Origin: Streptomyces sp. SID13726
Lineage (GTDB): Bacteria > Actinomycetota > Actinomycetes > Streptomycetales > Streptomycetaceae
Direction: 5' to 3'
DNA length: 64,000 nt
NCBI RefSeq assembly: GCF_010548375.1
Contig: NZ_JAAGLY010000002.1
Coordinates: 310,001-374,000 of the forward strand
Below the pieces are notes generated by a model. That model saw nothing but the letters and a program-made list of their open reading frames with translations, did not search any database and had not been told where the DNA came from. Each line of letters opens with the position of its first letter. Position 1 is the stretch's first letter. The position numbers and the translations under genes are program-made. Of the stretch, positions 45,983 to 54,204 are shown piece after piece.

Positions 45983-47323
45983 ATGTCGCAGAGCCGCACC
46001 TCCGTCCCCGCACGCTCCCAGGTCACCGCCAACGTCGTACGCGGCTGTCTCGGCAACCTCATCGAGTGGTACGACTGGTTCGCCTACGCCACGTTCAGCA
46101 TCTACTTCGCCGGCGCCTTCTTCCCGGAAGGCAACCAGACCGCCCAACTCCTTTCCACGGCCGTCGTGTTCGCCGTCGGATTTCTCATGCGCCCACTCGG
46201 CGGCTGGTTGCTCGGCGCCTATGCCGACAAGTACGGCCGCCGCCGCGCCCTGACCCTGTCGGTCACGCTCATGAGCCTCGGCTCGCTCACGATCGCCCTC
46301 GCCCCGGGTCACCAGACCATCGGCCTCTGGGCACCCCTCGCGCTGGTCCTGGCGCGCCTGCTCCAAGGACTCTCCGTCGGCGGCGAGTTCGGCTCCAGCG
46401 CCTCCTACCTCGCCGAAGTCGCCCCGCCGGGACGGCGCGGCTTCTACTCCAGCTTCCAGTACGTCTCCATCGTGCTCGGTCAGCTCGCCGCCCTGCTCGT
46501 GGCGATCGTCCTGCAGAACCTGCTCACGGAAGGCCAGCTGGAGAGCTGGGGCTGGCGCGTCCCGTTCGTGATCGGTGCCGCGGCCGGGCTGGTCGTGATG
46601 TACCTGCGCCGCACGATGGAGGAGTCGCAGCACTTCGAGCAGGAAAGGACGAAGGCCGCCGCTACGCAGGAACGCAAGGGTCTGCACGCCCTGTTCACGG
46701 AGTACCCGCGTCAGCTGCTGGCTGTCTTCGGCCTCGCGATCGGCGGCACCGTCGCCTTCTACACCTACACCACGTACCTGCAGAAGTACCTGGTGAACAC
46801 CGCGGGCATCCCGAAGTCCACGGTCTCCGTCATCGGCTTCGCCGCGCTCTTCGTCTACATGCTGTTGCAGCCGGTCGCCGGTGCGCTCTCCGACCGCTAC
46901 GGTCGCCGCCCGGTCATGTTCGCCTTCTCGATCTGCGGCATGCTCCTGACGGTCCCGATCATGACCGTTCTCGGCCACACGAGAAGCCCGTGGCTCGCCT
47001 TCCTCCTGATGACCGCGGCACTGACCTTCCTCAGCGGCTACTCGGCCCTGGCCGCGATCATCAAGGCCGAGATGTTCCCCACCAAGGTCCGGGCCCTGGG
47101 CGTCGGCCTGCCGCACGCGCTGGTCACCGCCACCTTCGGCGGCCTGACCGAGCCGATCGCGCTGGCCCTGAAGAAGGGCGGCCACGAGACCACCTTCTTC
47201 TGGTACGTCACCGCGTGCATCGGCCTGACCTTCCTGGCGACGCTCGTAGTACGCGAACCGTCTCGCACCTCCCTCCTGGAAGACTCGACGCCCGCCCCGC
47301 AGGCCACCGCCCCGCTGACCTGA
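45983..47323 (+). CDS. MHS-family MFS transporter (carboxylate:H+ symporter)
   Basis: A 446-aa transporter with 12 hydrophobic segments. The N-terminus reads VVRGCLGNLIEWYDWFAYATFSIYFA, the MHS signature, and the motif A loop is LLGAYADKYGRRRAL, repeated as ALSDRYGRRPVMF. MHS members import dicarboxylates, tricarboxylates, betaine or aromatic acids. Its position in the cluster makes it the likely uptake system for the pathway substrate. Confidence 0.92.
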   Translation: MSQSRTSVPARSQVTANVVRGCLGNLIEWYDWFAYATFSIYFAGAFFPEGNQTAQLLSTAVVFAVGFLMRPLGGWLLGAYADKYGRRRALTLSVTLMSLGSLTIALAPGHQTIGLWAPLALVLARLLQGLSVGGEFGSSASYLAEVAPPGRRGFYSSFQYVSIVLGQLAALLVAIVLQNLLTEGQLESWGWRVPFVIGAAAGLVVMYLRRTMEESQHFEQERTKAAATQERKGLHALFTEYPRQLLAVFGLAIGGTVAFYTYTTYLQKYLVNTAGIPKSTVSVIGFAALFVYMLLQPVAGALSDRYGRRPVMFAFSICGMLLTVPIMTVLGHTRSPWLAFLLMTAALTFLSGYSALAAIIKAEMFPTKVRALGVGLPHALVTATFGGLTEPIALALKKGGHETTFFWYVTACIGLTFLATLVVREPSRTSLLEDSTPAPQATAPLT

Positions 47324-47347
47324 CTCCGTCATACAAGGAACGAGCCC

Positions 47348-48211
47348 ATGCACGCCTCTCTCGCCTCCCATGTGGAGTCATTGCACCCCGAACCGGTCAC
47401 CGACCAGGACGCCCTGCCGCCCGGTCCGGCGGCGGCGCTGTCGGCGCTGCTGGACCTCTCCGCCCCCGCAGCCAGGTCCGGGGACCCGCTGCCGCCGCTG
47501 TGGCAGTGGCTGTACTTCCTGCACTGGGCACCCCAGCAGGCCCTTGGCCCCGACGGCCACCTGCGCGACGCCCGCTTCCTGCCGCCCATCCCCGACCGCA
47601 GGCGCATGTTCGCCGGCGGACGCTGCGAGATCACCGAACCCCTGCGCCTCGGTCAACCGGCCGAACGCACCGTCAGCCTGGCCGCTGTCACCCCCAAACA
47701 GGGCCGCAGCGGCGATCTGCTGTTCGTCACCGAGCGCCACGAGTTCCGGCAGAACGGTCGCTTGTGTCTGGTGGAGGAGCAGGACATCGTCTACCGGTCG
47801 GGCGACGGCCACCGGCCTCAGCACCCGGCCGGACTCGACGCATCGGCCGAGCCCGGTCCCGAGGGGCCGTGGCAGCTGCGCCTGCACCCGACCGAGACCA
47901 TGCTCTTCCGGTTCAGCGCACTCACCGCGAACGCCCATCGCATCCACTACGACGCCCCGTACTGCCGTGTGGTGGAGGGCTACCCCGATCTCGTCGTCCA
48001 CGGCCCCCTGCTCGCCCTGCTCATGCTGGAACTGGTCCGCAGGAACGCCCGCGAGCGGCGGGTGCGGTCGCTGTCCTACCGGCTGCACCGCCCGGCGTTC
48101 GCCGCCGAGCGCCTCTTGGCCGACGGCACACCCAGCGACGACGGCGCCCGGCTGCACATCGCCACGCACCGCGAGGCACGCCACGCCACCGCCGAGGTGA
48201 CCTTCTCATGA
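47348..48211 (+). CDS. MaoC/FAS1-like dehydratase (mesaconyl-C4-CoA hydratase-like)
   Basis: A 287-aa two-half hot-dog protein. The N-terminal half contains LWQWLYFLHWAPQQALGPDGH and PPIPDRRRMFAGGRCEI; the C-terminal half contains the catalytic hot-dog helix FRFSALTANAHRIHYD and YPDLVVHGPLLALLMLEL, closely matching mesaconyl-C4-CoA/itaconyl-CoA hydratases (DxxxxHxxP variants). It overlaps the lyase gene by four bases. It should hydrate an unsaturated dicarboxylyl-CoA to citramalyl-CoA or similar. Confidence 0.87.
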   Translation: MHASLASHVESLHPEPVTDQDALPPGPAAALSALLDLSAPAARSGDPLPPLWQWLYFLHWAPQQALGPDGHLRDARFLPPIPDRRRMFAGGRCEITEPLRLGQPAERTVSLAAVTPKQGRSGDLLFVTERHEFRQNGRLCLVEEQDIVYRSGDGHRPQHPAGLDASAEPGPEGPWQLRLHPTETMLFRFSALTANAHRIHYDAPYCRVVEGYPDLVVHGPLLALLMLELVRRNARERRVRSLSYRLHRPAFAAERLLADGTPSDDGARLHIATHREARHATAEVTFS

Positions 48212-49044
48212 GCGCTGGTCACCCGGACACCGACCGCGTCGCCGCCGCGCGAACCCTGCTTTTCGTCCCCGGCCACCGGCCCGACCGCTTCGGCAAGGCC
48301 GCCGCGTCCGGCACCGACCTCGTCATCATCGACCTCGAAGACGCCGTCGCCGACGACGACAAGGACCGTGCCCGCGACAATGCCGACACCTGGCTCGGTC
48401 TCGGCAACTCAGCTGTCGTACGCGTCAATCCGCCCGGTACCCCGTGGTTCGAAGCGGATCTGGCTCGGGCGGCCGACCACGGATGCCCGATCGTCGTCCC
48501 CAAGTCCCAGGACCCGTATGTCCTCGCGGAGATCGCCGCGCGCACAGCCGGACGCTGCCCGATGATCCCGCTGGTCGAGACCGCCCTCGGCATCGAGCGG
48601 GCCCATGAGGTGTGCGCCGTCCCTGGCGTCGTCCGCGCCGCCTTCGGCAACGTCGACCTGGCCACCCAGCTCGGCGTCGCCCACGACGACCGCCTCGCCC
48701 TCACCCACGCCCGCTCCCGACTGGTCCTCGCCTCCGCGGCGGCGGGCGCCCACCCTCCCCTCGACGGCGTCACCACAGCCGTACGGGATCCCGACGCGCT
48801 CGACGCCGACGTCACCCACGCCCGCCGCCTGGGGTTCACCGGAAAACTCTGCATCCACCCCGCTCAAGTGAGCGGCGTCGCCGAAGGGTTCGCTCCGACG
48901 GCAGGCGAACTGCGCTGGGCGCACAGCGTCCTCGACGCCGGAGACTCGGTCACCACGGTCGACGGGCGGATGGTCGACCGACCGGTACTCGAACGCGCGC
49001 GGGGTGTCCTGGCCCGGGCCGGTGAGTCACGCGTGCGCGCCTAG
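48208..49044 (+). CDS. HpcH/HpaI (CitE-like) acyl-CoA lyase, citramalyl-/malyl-CoA lyase-like
   Basis: A 278-aa TIM-barrel lyase: RTLLFVPGHRPDRFGKAAASGTDLVIIDLEDAV (Mg-binding Asp/Glu loop), VVRVNPPGTPWFEADL, IPLVETALGIERAHEVCAV, AAFGNVDLATQLG and FTGKLCIHPAQV. These match CitE-like (S)-citramalyl-CoA or malyl-CoA lyases. The ATG overlaps the hydratase stop (ATGA). Cleavage of citramalyl-CoA gives acetyl-CoA and pyruvate, which would end the pathway. It closes the plus-strand cluster. Confidence 0.9.
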   Translation: MSAGHPDTDRVAAARTLLFVPGHRPDRFGKAAASGTDLVIIDLEDAVADDDKDRARDNADTWLGLGNSAVVRVNPPGTPWFEADLARAADHGCPIVVPKSQDPYVLAEIAARTAGRCPMIPLVETALGIERAHEVCAVPGVVRAAFGNVDLATQLGVAHDDRLALTHARSRLVLASAAAGAHPPLDGVTTAVRDPDALDADVTHARRLGFTGKLCIHPAQVSGVAEGFAPTAGELRWAHSVLDAGDSVTTVDGRMVDRPVLERARGVLARAGESRVRA

Positions 49045-49940
49045 CAAGGCTCCTGCCGGTCCGTCGCCGCGTGCCGCAGGAATTCCTCCACCAGAGGCTC
49101 GTGCGTGCCGGCCCGGGAGACGAGGGAGAGTTCCACGATGTCGGCGGAATCGGTGAGGGGCCGGTAGACGATCGGGCCCTGGATCGAGCGGACCGCCACG
49201 TTCGGTACGAGGGTGACGCCCAGGCCGCAGGCCACCATCGCCAGTTGGGTCAGGATGGAGTTGGCGATGTGGCGCGCGTCGGGGGTGAACCCGGCCCGGC
49301 GGCAGGTCGCCATGAGCTGGTCGTGGTAGTCCGGGGAGGCTTCGCGGCGCAGCCACACCCACGGCTCGTCCACAAACCGTGCGAGGTCGACCGGGCCCTC
49401 GGCATCCCCGGTCATCGGATGACCTTCCGGCAGGGCGATCACGAACTGGTCGTGCCGCCACGGCCGCATACGCAGACCGCGCACCGGTGCGCTCGGCCGG
49501 ATGACCGCGATGTCGATCTCGTGCCGGACGACGGCCTCCTGCCCCTCCCCCGTGTCCACCTCCGTGAGATGCAGGTCGACGCGCGGCCGGGCCTCGCGAA
49601 AGGCGGACAGCGTGCCCAGCAGGGGTTCGCTCAGCGCCGAGGTCACCACGCCGATCCTCAGCGTGCCCACCAGCCCGGCCTCGGCCTGTGCCGCCACATC
49701 GTGTGCGTGCCGGGCGGCCGCCACCAGCTTGCGGCACTCCTCGGCGAACGCCCGGCCGGTCTCCGTCAGCCGCACCCTGCGCTCGCTGCGGTCGAACAGC
49801 CGCACGCCCAACTGCCGCTCCAGCTGGAGGATCGCCTGGCTCAGCGGCGGCTGCGACATCCGCAGCTGTTCCGCCGCCCTGCCGAAGTGGAGCGTCTCCG
49901 CGACAGCGAGGAAGTAGCGGGCCTGACGGACCTCGATCAC
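49041..49940 (-). CDS. LysR family regulator
   Basis: About 299 residues from the GTG at 49940 (MIEVRQARYFLAVAETLHFGRAAEQLRMSQPPLSQAILQLERQLG), chosen because GGAG lies six bases upstream; a GTG at 49952 would add four residues without a ribosome site. It is typical of CynR/CatR-like LysR proteins. It is divergent from the rraA-type trio and overlaps the lyase gene by four bases in opposite orientation. It is the probable regulator of the aldolase operon. Confidence 0.9.
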   Translation of the reverse strand: MIEVRQARYFLAVAETLHFGRAAEQLRMSQPPLSQAILQLERQLGVRLFDRSERRVRLTETGRAFAEECRKLVAAARHAHDVAAQAEAGLVGTLRIGVVTSALSEPLLGTLSAFREARPRVDLHLTEVDTGEGQEAVVRHEIDIAVIRPSAPVRGLRMRPWRHDQFVIALPEGHPMTGDAEGPVDLARFVDEPWVWLRREASPDYHDQLMATCRRAGFTPDARHIANSILTQLAMVACGLGVTLVPNVAVRSIQGPIVYRPLTDSADIVELSLVSRAGTHEPLVEEFLRHAATDRQEPC

Positions 49941-49978
49941 CAGACGCTCCACATATCGAAGGGAGAGGAAATCAGACC

Positions 49979-50010
49979 TTCAGTGTATGGGATTGTTGAG
50001 TTTGACTGAA
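49979..50010. promoter_or_regulatory. Candidate inverted repeat in LysR/aldolase promoter
   Basis: TTCAGT (49979-49984) and ACTGAA (50005-50010) are inverted repeats 20 bases apart, ending four bases before the first aldolase ATG, a spacing compatible with a LysR dimer-of-dimers site. Confidence 0.3.
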
Positions 50011-50014
50011 CTGC

Positions 50015-50677
50015 ATGACCGTTGAAACTTCCTTGTTGGACCACTTCGCGGCACTGGACAGCGCCACCGTGTCCGACGCCCTCGACGCCTGCGGCCTTCC
50101 GCCCGGACAGGGCGGACTGCGCCCGATGTGGGGCACACCCAAAGTGGCCGGCTTCGCTCGAACCATCGAGCTTGAGCCCCTGAGCGGTGAGCACGGCGGG
50201 GCGCACATTCTGACGAGTGCGGTCGCCGAGGCCGGTGCGGAGGACGTCGTGGTGGTCGCGAACGGCGGCCGTACGGATGTGTCCTCGTGGGGCGGAATCG
50301 TCAGCGTCGGCGCCTCGGTGCGCGGCGTCCGCGGTGTGGTCACGGACGGTGCCTGCCGGGACGTCGGACAGGCGCGCGCGCTCGGCTTCCCGGTGTTCGC
50401 CCGCGCCCAGGTGCCGGTGACCGCGCGCGGCCGGCTGCGGCAGAAGTCGTCCGGTGCGCCGGTTTCGCTGGGTGAGGTCACCGTCCACCCCGGCGATGTG
50501 GTGCTGGCGGACGAGGACGGTGTCGTGGTCGTCCCGCGCGAGCGCGCTGCCGAAGTGCTCCGGGAGGCGCAGCGGCTCGCGGACCGGGAGGCCTCCGTCG
50601 AAGCCGAGGTGCGGGCCGGGGTTCCGCTGCCGGAGGCGATGCGGGACGCCCGCCTGGCCGGAACGGAGGCGCGGTGA
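50015..50677 (+). CDS. RraA-like 4-hydroxy-4-methyl-2-oxoglutarate aldolase family protein 1
   Basis: A 220-aa member of the RraA/HMG aldolase family. The signature is SWGGIVSVGASVRGVRGVVTDGACRDVGQA, with the metal-binding Arg-Asp (RD) retained, and GDVVLADEDGVVVVPR near the end. Family enzymes split 4-hydroxy-4-methyl-2-oxoglutarate to pyruvate or decarboxylate oxaloacetate; RraA proper is an RNase E inhibitor, which is unlikely here. No ribosome site precedes the ATG. It overlaps the second copy by one base (TGATG). Confidence 0.85.
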   Translation: MTVETSLLDHFAALDSATVSDALDACGLPPGQGGLRPMWGTPKVAGFARTIELEPLSGEHGGAHILTSAVAEAGAEDVVVVANGGRTDVSSWGGIVSVGASVRGVRGVVTDGACRDVGQARALGFPVFARAQVPVTARGRLRQKSSGAPVSLGEVTVHPGDVVLADEDGVVVVPRERAAEVLREAQRLADREASVEAEVRAGVPLPEAMRDARLAGTEAR

Positions 50678-51327
50678 TGAGTGACCTCGTCGTGCGACTC
50701 CGCGCGCTGCCGACCGCCGCGATCTCGGACGCCCTCGACCGGGCGGGCATCGAAGGCGCTCTGCACGGAGTCACCCCTCTCTCCAACGACTTCCGCGCGG
50801 TGGGCCCGGCGTTCACCGTGCGCTACGCAGCCGTCGACGAGGCCGGCGCCGGCACGGTCGGGGACTTCCTCGACGACGTACCGTCGGACGCGGTCATCGT
50901 CATCGACAACGACGGCCGCACCGACGTCACCGTCTGGGGCGGAATCATGACCGAGGTCGCGGCCCACCGCGGTATCGCCGGCACCGTGATCAACGGCGTC
51001 TGCCGCGACGTGTCGGCGTCCCTCACCCAGAACTACCCGCTCTTCAGCCGGGGCAGGTTCATGCGGACCGGCAAGGACCGGGTGCGGCTCGTCGCCGTCG
51101 ACGAGCCGGTGACCGTGAGCGGCATCGAGATCAGGCCCGGTGTCTGTGCCGACGCCGACGGCGTGGTCGTCGTCCCGGCCGCCGAGGCCGAGCGGATCAC
51201 CGAGAGCGCCGAACGCATCGAACGCGTCGAGTCGGACATCGTCGCCGCCGCACGCGCCGGCAGCACCCTGCGCGAGTCCCGCGTGCACTTCGGTTACCAC
51301 ACCCTTCAGACCAGGAGCCAGACATGA
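50677..51327 (+). CDS. RraA-like aldolase family protein 2
   Basis: A 216-aa paralogue from the ATG at 50677, with GGAGG seven bases upstream. It reads VWGGIMTEVAAHRGIAGTVINGVCRDVSAS; the substrate/metal region has GTVING where the other copies have Asp (T/V-D-G), so one acidic residue is replaced by Asn. The RD pair is retained, and GVCADADGVVVVP follows. It overlaps its neighbours on both sides and should be produced in fixed ratio with them. Confidence 0.85.
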   Translation: MSDLVVRLRALPTAAISDALDRAGIEGALHGVTPLSNDFRAVGPAFTVRYAAVDEAGAGTVGDFLDDVPSDAVIVIDNDGRTDVTVWGGIMTEVAAHRGIAGTVINGVCRDVSASLTQNYPLFSRGRFMRTGKDRVRLVAVDEPVTVSGIEIRPGVCADADGVVVVPAAEAERITESAERIERVESDIVAAARAGSTLRESRVHFGYHTLQTRSQT

Positions 51328-51926
51328 CGGACGCGGCCCGCGGGCACAGCACCGCCACCCTCTACGAGGCGTCCACGGGGGCCGCCCTCGCCTGCCACCC
51401 CGCCCTGCGCGCCGCCTGGTCAGGAGCGCGCGTGGCCGGCCCGGCGTTCACCGTCCAGGGCGTCGGCGGCGACAACCTCGCCCTGCACCGGGCGGTGGCC
51501 GAGGCCCCGACCGGCAGCGTCCTCGTCGTCGACCTCCAGGGCGCCCGGCACGGCCACTGGGGCGAGATCCTCGCGGTCGCCGCCCAGCAACGGGGCATCC
51601 TCGGCCTGGTCGTGGACGGCGGGGTACGGGACACGGCCGAGCAGGCGGAGCTGGACTTCCCCGTCTTCGCCCGGCATGTCACCGTCGTCGGCACCGGCAA
51701 GGAGCACCCCGGTCTGTTCGCCGTGCCCGTCCGCGTCGCGGATGTCGTCGTCCACCCGGGCGCCCTGGTGGTCGGCGACGCGGACGGCGTGGTGGTCGTC
51801 CCCGCGCAGGCCGTGACCCCGACCCTCGACCAGGCGGACGCCCGCGTAGCCGCCGAGCAGCGGGCCCTCGAAGCCATCCGCATGGGCGTGACGACTCTCG
51901 AGTACTACGGGTTGCCGACCGGCTGA
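51324..51926 (+). CDS. RraA-like aldolase family protein 3
   Basis: A 200-aa paralogue overlapping copy 2 by four bases (ATGA). It has HWGEILAVAAQQRGILGLVVDGGVRDTAEQ, the most canonical of the three: the Glu of the WGE motif and the D-G-x-x-R-D group are both present. It ends with GALVVGDADGVVVVPAQAV. It lacks part of the N-terminal helix seen in copy 1. A very stable hairpin follows the stop. Confidence 0.87.
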   Translation: MTDAARGHSTATLYEASTGAALACHPALRAAWSGARVAGPAFTVQGVGGDNLALHRAVAEAPTGSVLVVDLQGARHGHWGEILAVAAQQRGILGLVVDGGVRDTAEQAELDFPVFARHVTVVGTGKEHPGLFAVPVRVADVVVHPGALVVGDADGVVVVPAQAVTPTLDQADARVAAEQRALEAIRMGVTTLEYYGLPTG

Positions 51927-51944
51927 GCTGACAGAGATCCACCT

Positions 51945-51999
51945 GGCGCGGCGTGCTGCCGCCGTGAGCCTTTCGGCTCCGGCGGCAGCACGCCGCGCC
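51945..51999 (+). terminator. Long terminator hairpin after the aldolase trio
   Basis: Twenty bases at 51945-51964 pair perfectly with 51980-51999, and inside them GAGCC/GGCTC (51966-51970 and 51975-51979) extend the stem, leaving a TTTC loop. Starts GGCGCGGCG and is followed by TCTCTTCT. Confidence 0.9.
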
Positions 52000-52030
52000 T
52001 CTCTTCTCGCTCCCCACGGACATGCGTACG

Positions 52031-52063
52031 GCCCCGGCCGCCAAGGGGTGGGGCGGCCGGGGC
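52031..52063 (-). terminator. Terminator hairpin for the aminotransferase operon
   Basis: GCCCCGGCCGCC (52031-52042) pairs with GGCGGCCGGGGC (52052-52063) around AAGGGGTGG. It lies 50 bases beyond the minus-strand aminotransferase stop. Confidence 0.75.
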
Positions 52064-52113
52064 TGTTCCCGCCCGGGCAACGGCGCGTATGAACCGGGCG
52101 GAGACGACGACGG

Positions 52114-53283
52114 CTATGCCTGAGCCGAGGACACCCCCGTGGTCCGAAGCCGTTCAAGTGCCGTGGTGATGCGGGTGATGCCCTCGTCGAGGGTGTCGAG
52201 GGAGGCGGCGAAGGACAGCCGGATGTGCCGGTGTCCGCTGGGGCCGTACTCGCCGCCGGCCCGTACGGCGACGCCCTCTTCCAGGAGGAAGCGCGTCACG
52301 TCCGTCGACGGCAGGTCGGCGTCGTAGCGGGCGAACGCGTAGAAGGCGCCCTCGGGCTCGTTGCCGTGGAGCAGATCGGTGGCGGCCAGGCGCTTCGCCA
52401 CGAAGTCGCGGCGCTCCTGGTACGCCTCGAACATGGGGGCGGCGATCTCGGGGCCCAGCTGGAGGGCCACGAGGGCGGCGCGCTGCACGGCGGCGTTGAC
52501 GGAGCCGTTGAAGGTGCGGTGGACGTGGCGGATGGCGGTGGTGACCTCGGCGGGGGCGATCGCGTAGCCGATGCGCCAGCCTGTCATGGCGTACGTCTTG
52601 GAGAGGGTGTTGACGTAGATGAGCCGGTCACGAAGGGAGGTGACGGAGAGGGAGGAGACGAAGGGCACACCGCCATAGACGAGGTCGGCGTACGCCTCGT
52701 CGACGAGGACGAGGGTGTCCGTGCCGTCGAGGAGTTCCCCGAGCCGCGCGAGGTCCTCGGGCGGCAGCACCGCGCCGGTCGGGTTGGACGGGTTGCACAG
52801 CACGACCATGCGAGCACCGGGCAGCGCGGCGGTCAGCGCGTCGAAGTCCAGGTGATGGTTGGCGGTCATGGGGACGAGCACCGGTTCACCGCCGGCCAGG
52901 CGTACGGCATCCGGGTAGAGCGAATAGGTGGGCTCGGGGATGACCACCCGGTCCCCGGGATCCACGACCGCCAGCACGCTCGCAGTGATGGCCGCCGAGC
53001 CGCCGTGGCTGATCACCACGGTGTTCTCGCCGTACGGCTCCGCCGACAGGCGGCCGGCCCGGTCCGCGATCAGCGCGCGCAGTTCGGGATCGCCGTTGAG
53101 GTCGCCGTAGTGGGTGTGGCCGTCCCGGATCGCCTGGCGCAGGGCCTCGGCGATGGGCTCCGGGGTGGGGAAGTCGGGTTCTCCCATCGCCAGGGAGACG
53201 ACCCCGGGCGGCGCCGCGAAGGTCGGCCGCAGGGAGGACTGCTGGACACGGGAGATGGCCTCGGACGGCCGGAAGACAATCAT
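52114..53283 (-). CDS. PLP-dependent class I/II aminotransferase
   Basis: A 389-aa fold-type I aminotransferase: GEPDFPTPEPIAEAL, HTHYGDLNGDPELRALIAD, CNPSNPTGAVLPPE, LVLVDEAYADLVY (Asp holding the pyridine N) and the lysine in VNTLSKTYAMTGWRIGYAIAP, with Arg in HIRLSFA binding the substrate carboxylate. The substrate is unknown. Its ATG overlaps the stop of the alpha/beta hydrolase gene, so they are one operon. It might turn an amino acid into a 2-oxo acid that enters the neighbouring decarboxylase or aldolase steps (inference). Confidence 0.92.
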   Translation of the reverse strand: MIVFRPSEAISRVQQSSLRPTFAAPPGVVSLAMGEPDFPTPEPIAEALRQAIRDGHTHYGDLNGDPELRALIADRAGRLSAEPYGENTVVISHGGSAAITASVLAVVDPGDRVVIPEPTYSLYPDAVRLAGGEPVLVPMTANHHLDFDALTAALPGARMVVLCNPSNPTGAVLPPEDLARLGELLDGTDTLVLVDEAYADLVYGGVPFVSSLSVTSLRDRLIYVNTLSKTYAMTGWRIGYAIAPAEVTTAIRHVHRTFNGSVNAAVQRAALVALQLGPEIAAPMFEAYQERRDFVAKRLAATDLLHGNEPEGAFYAFARYDADLPSTDVTRFLLEEGVAVRAGGEYGPSGHRHIRLSFAASLDTLDEGITRITTALERLRTTGVSSAQA

Positions 53284-54104
53284 CGGATCCTTCGGGGTTC
53301 GTCAGCTCTGGCGTGGGCGTGGAAATCGGCGATCCGTTCCCACGTCGCGACGGGGTTGGAGTACATCGGCCAGTGCCCGCTCTGTGCGATCTCCGCCAAC
53401 TCGACGCCGTTCGCGGCGAGTTTCGTCAAGTACGACAGGGAGGCGTTCTGCTCGCCGTACAGGAACATGCGCGGGAAGGGCAGCGACAGGAACTTGGTCA
53501 TGAGGTCGCCGTGGTCGGACAGGTCGACCATCGACTCGAAGATCGCGCGCACCGCGTCGGCCCGGACCTTGTGCGGTAGGCCCGCCGCGTACAGGGCACT
53601 GGCGAACTGCGGTGCGCGGCGTGCCCGTTCGGTGAAGTCGGCCAGGAAGTCTTCGGCGTCGTCGGAGGGGTGGGTGAGGATCTGGCGGCTCAGGAAGCAG
53701 TCCTCCGGGGCCACGTTGCCCTCGATGTCGACGAAGCTGAGGACACGGTCGGGCTCCAGGTGGGCCAGCAGCAGCCCGGTCAGCCCGCCCATGGAGTGCC
53801 CGACCAGGTGGAACCGCACGATGCCCACTCGTTCGAGTACCGCCCGGGCGGTCCGCATCAGGAACGGGATCGAGACCCTCGACAGGTCCTCGCACGTCGT
53901 CTCCCCGCAGCCCGGAGCGTCGTAGGCGAGCAGCGGCCGCCCGGCGAACGCGGGGTGGAGCGCGACGTCGGCGTAGTCCTCCTTGGTGGAGCCGAAACCG
54001 TGCAGGAAGACGACGGGGGTACCGGTTCCGTCCCGGCGGCTCGCGGCGACACTCAGATCCACACCGTCGACCCGCAGGTCAAGACGCTCGTTCATCACTG
54101 CCAT
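53280..54104 (-). CDS. Alpha/beta hydrolase
   Basis: About 274 residues from the ATG at 54104 (MAVMNERLDLRVDGVDLS); starts at 54095 or 54203 are possible and no clear ribosome site decides. The oxyanion region is FLHGFGSTKED, the nucleophile elbow is VGHSMGGLTGLLL, and the His is in AQSGHWPMYSNP; the acid may be in MFLYGEQNASL, where the usual Asp is replaced by Glu or shifted. It is the first gene of the operon with the aminotransferase. Confidence 0.85.
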   Translation of the reverse strand: MAVMNERLDLRVDGVDLSVAASRRDGTGTPVVFLHGFGSTKEDYADVALHPAFAGRPLLAYDAPGCGETTCEDLSRVSIPFLMRTARAVLERVGIVRFHLVGHSMGGLTGLLLAHLEPDRVLSFVDIEGNVAPEDCFLSRQILTHPSDDAEDFLADFTERARRAPQFASALYAAGLPHKVRADAVRAIFESMVDLSDHGDLMTKFLSLPFPRMFLYGEQNASLSYLTKLAANGVELAEIAQSGHWPMYSNPVATWERIADFHAHARADEPRRIR

Positions 54105-54133
54105 GGCATCGAGTCCACCAGACGCTTTCCATA

Positions 54134-54146
54134 GACTCAAAGTCTG
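54134..54146. promoter_or_regulatory. Inverted repeat upstream of the hydrolase-aminotransferase operon
   Basis: AGACT-caa-AGTCT lies 30 bases before the hydrolase start; on the minus strand a TTGACA (54156-54161) precedes it by about ten bases. It could be a promoter with an overlapping operator. Confidence 0.35.
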
Positions 54147-54204
54147 ATTCTGACTGTCAACGATATGGATCACCTCTTGACGGCCGGGCACTCCTGGAGA
54201 CACG

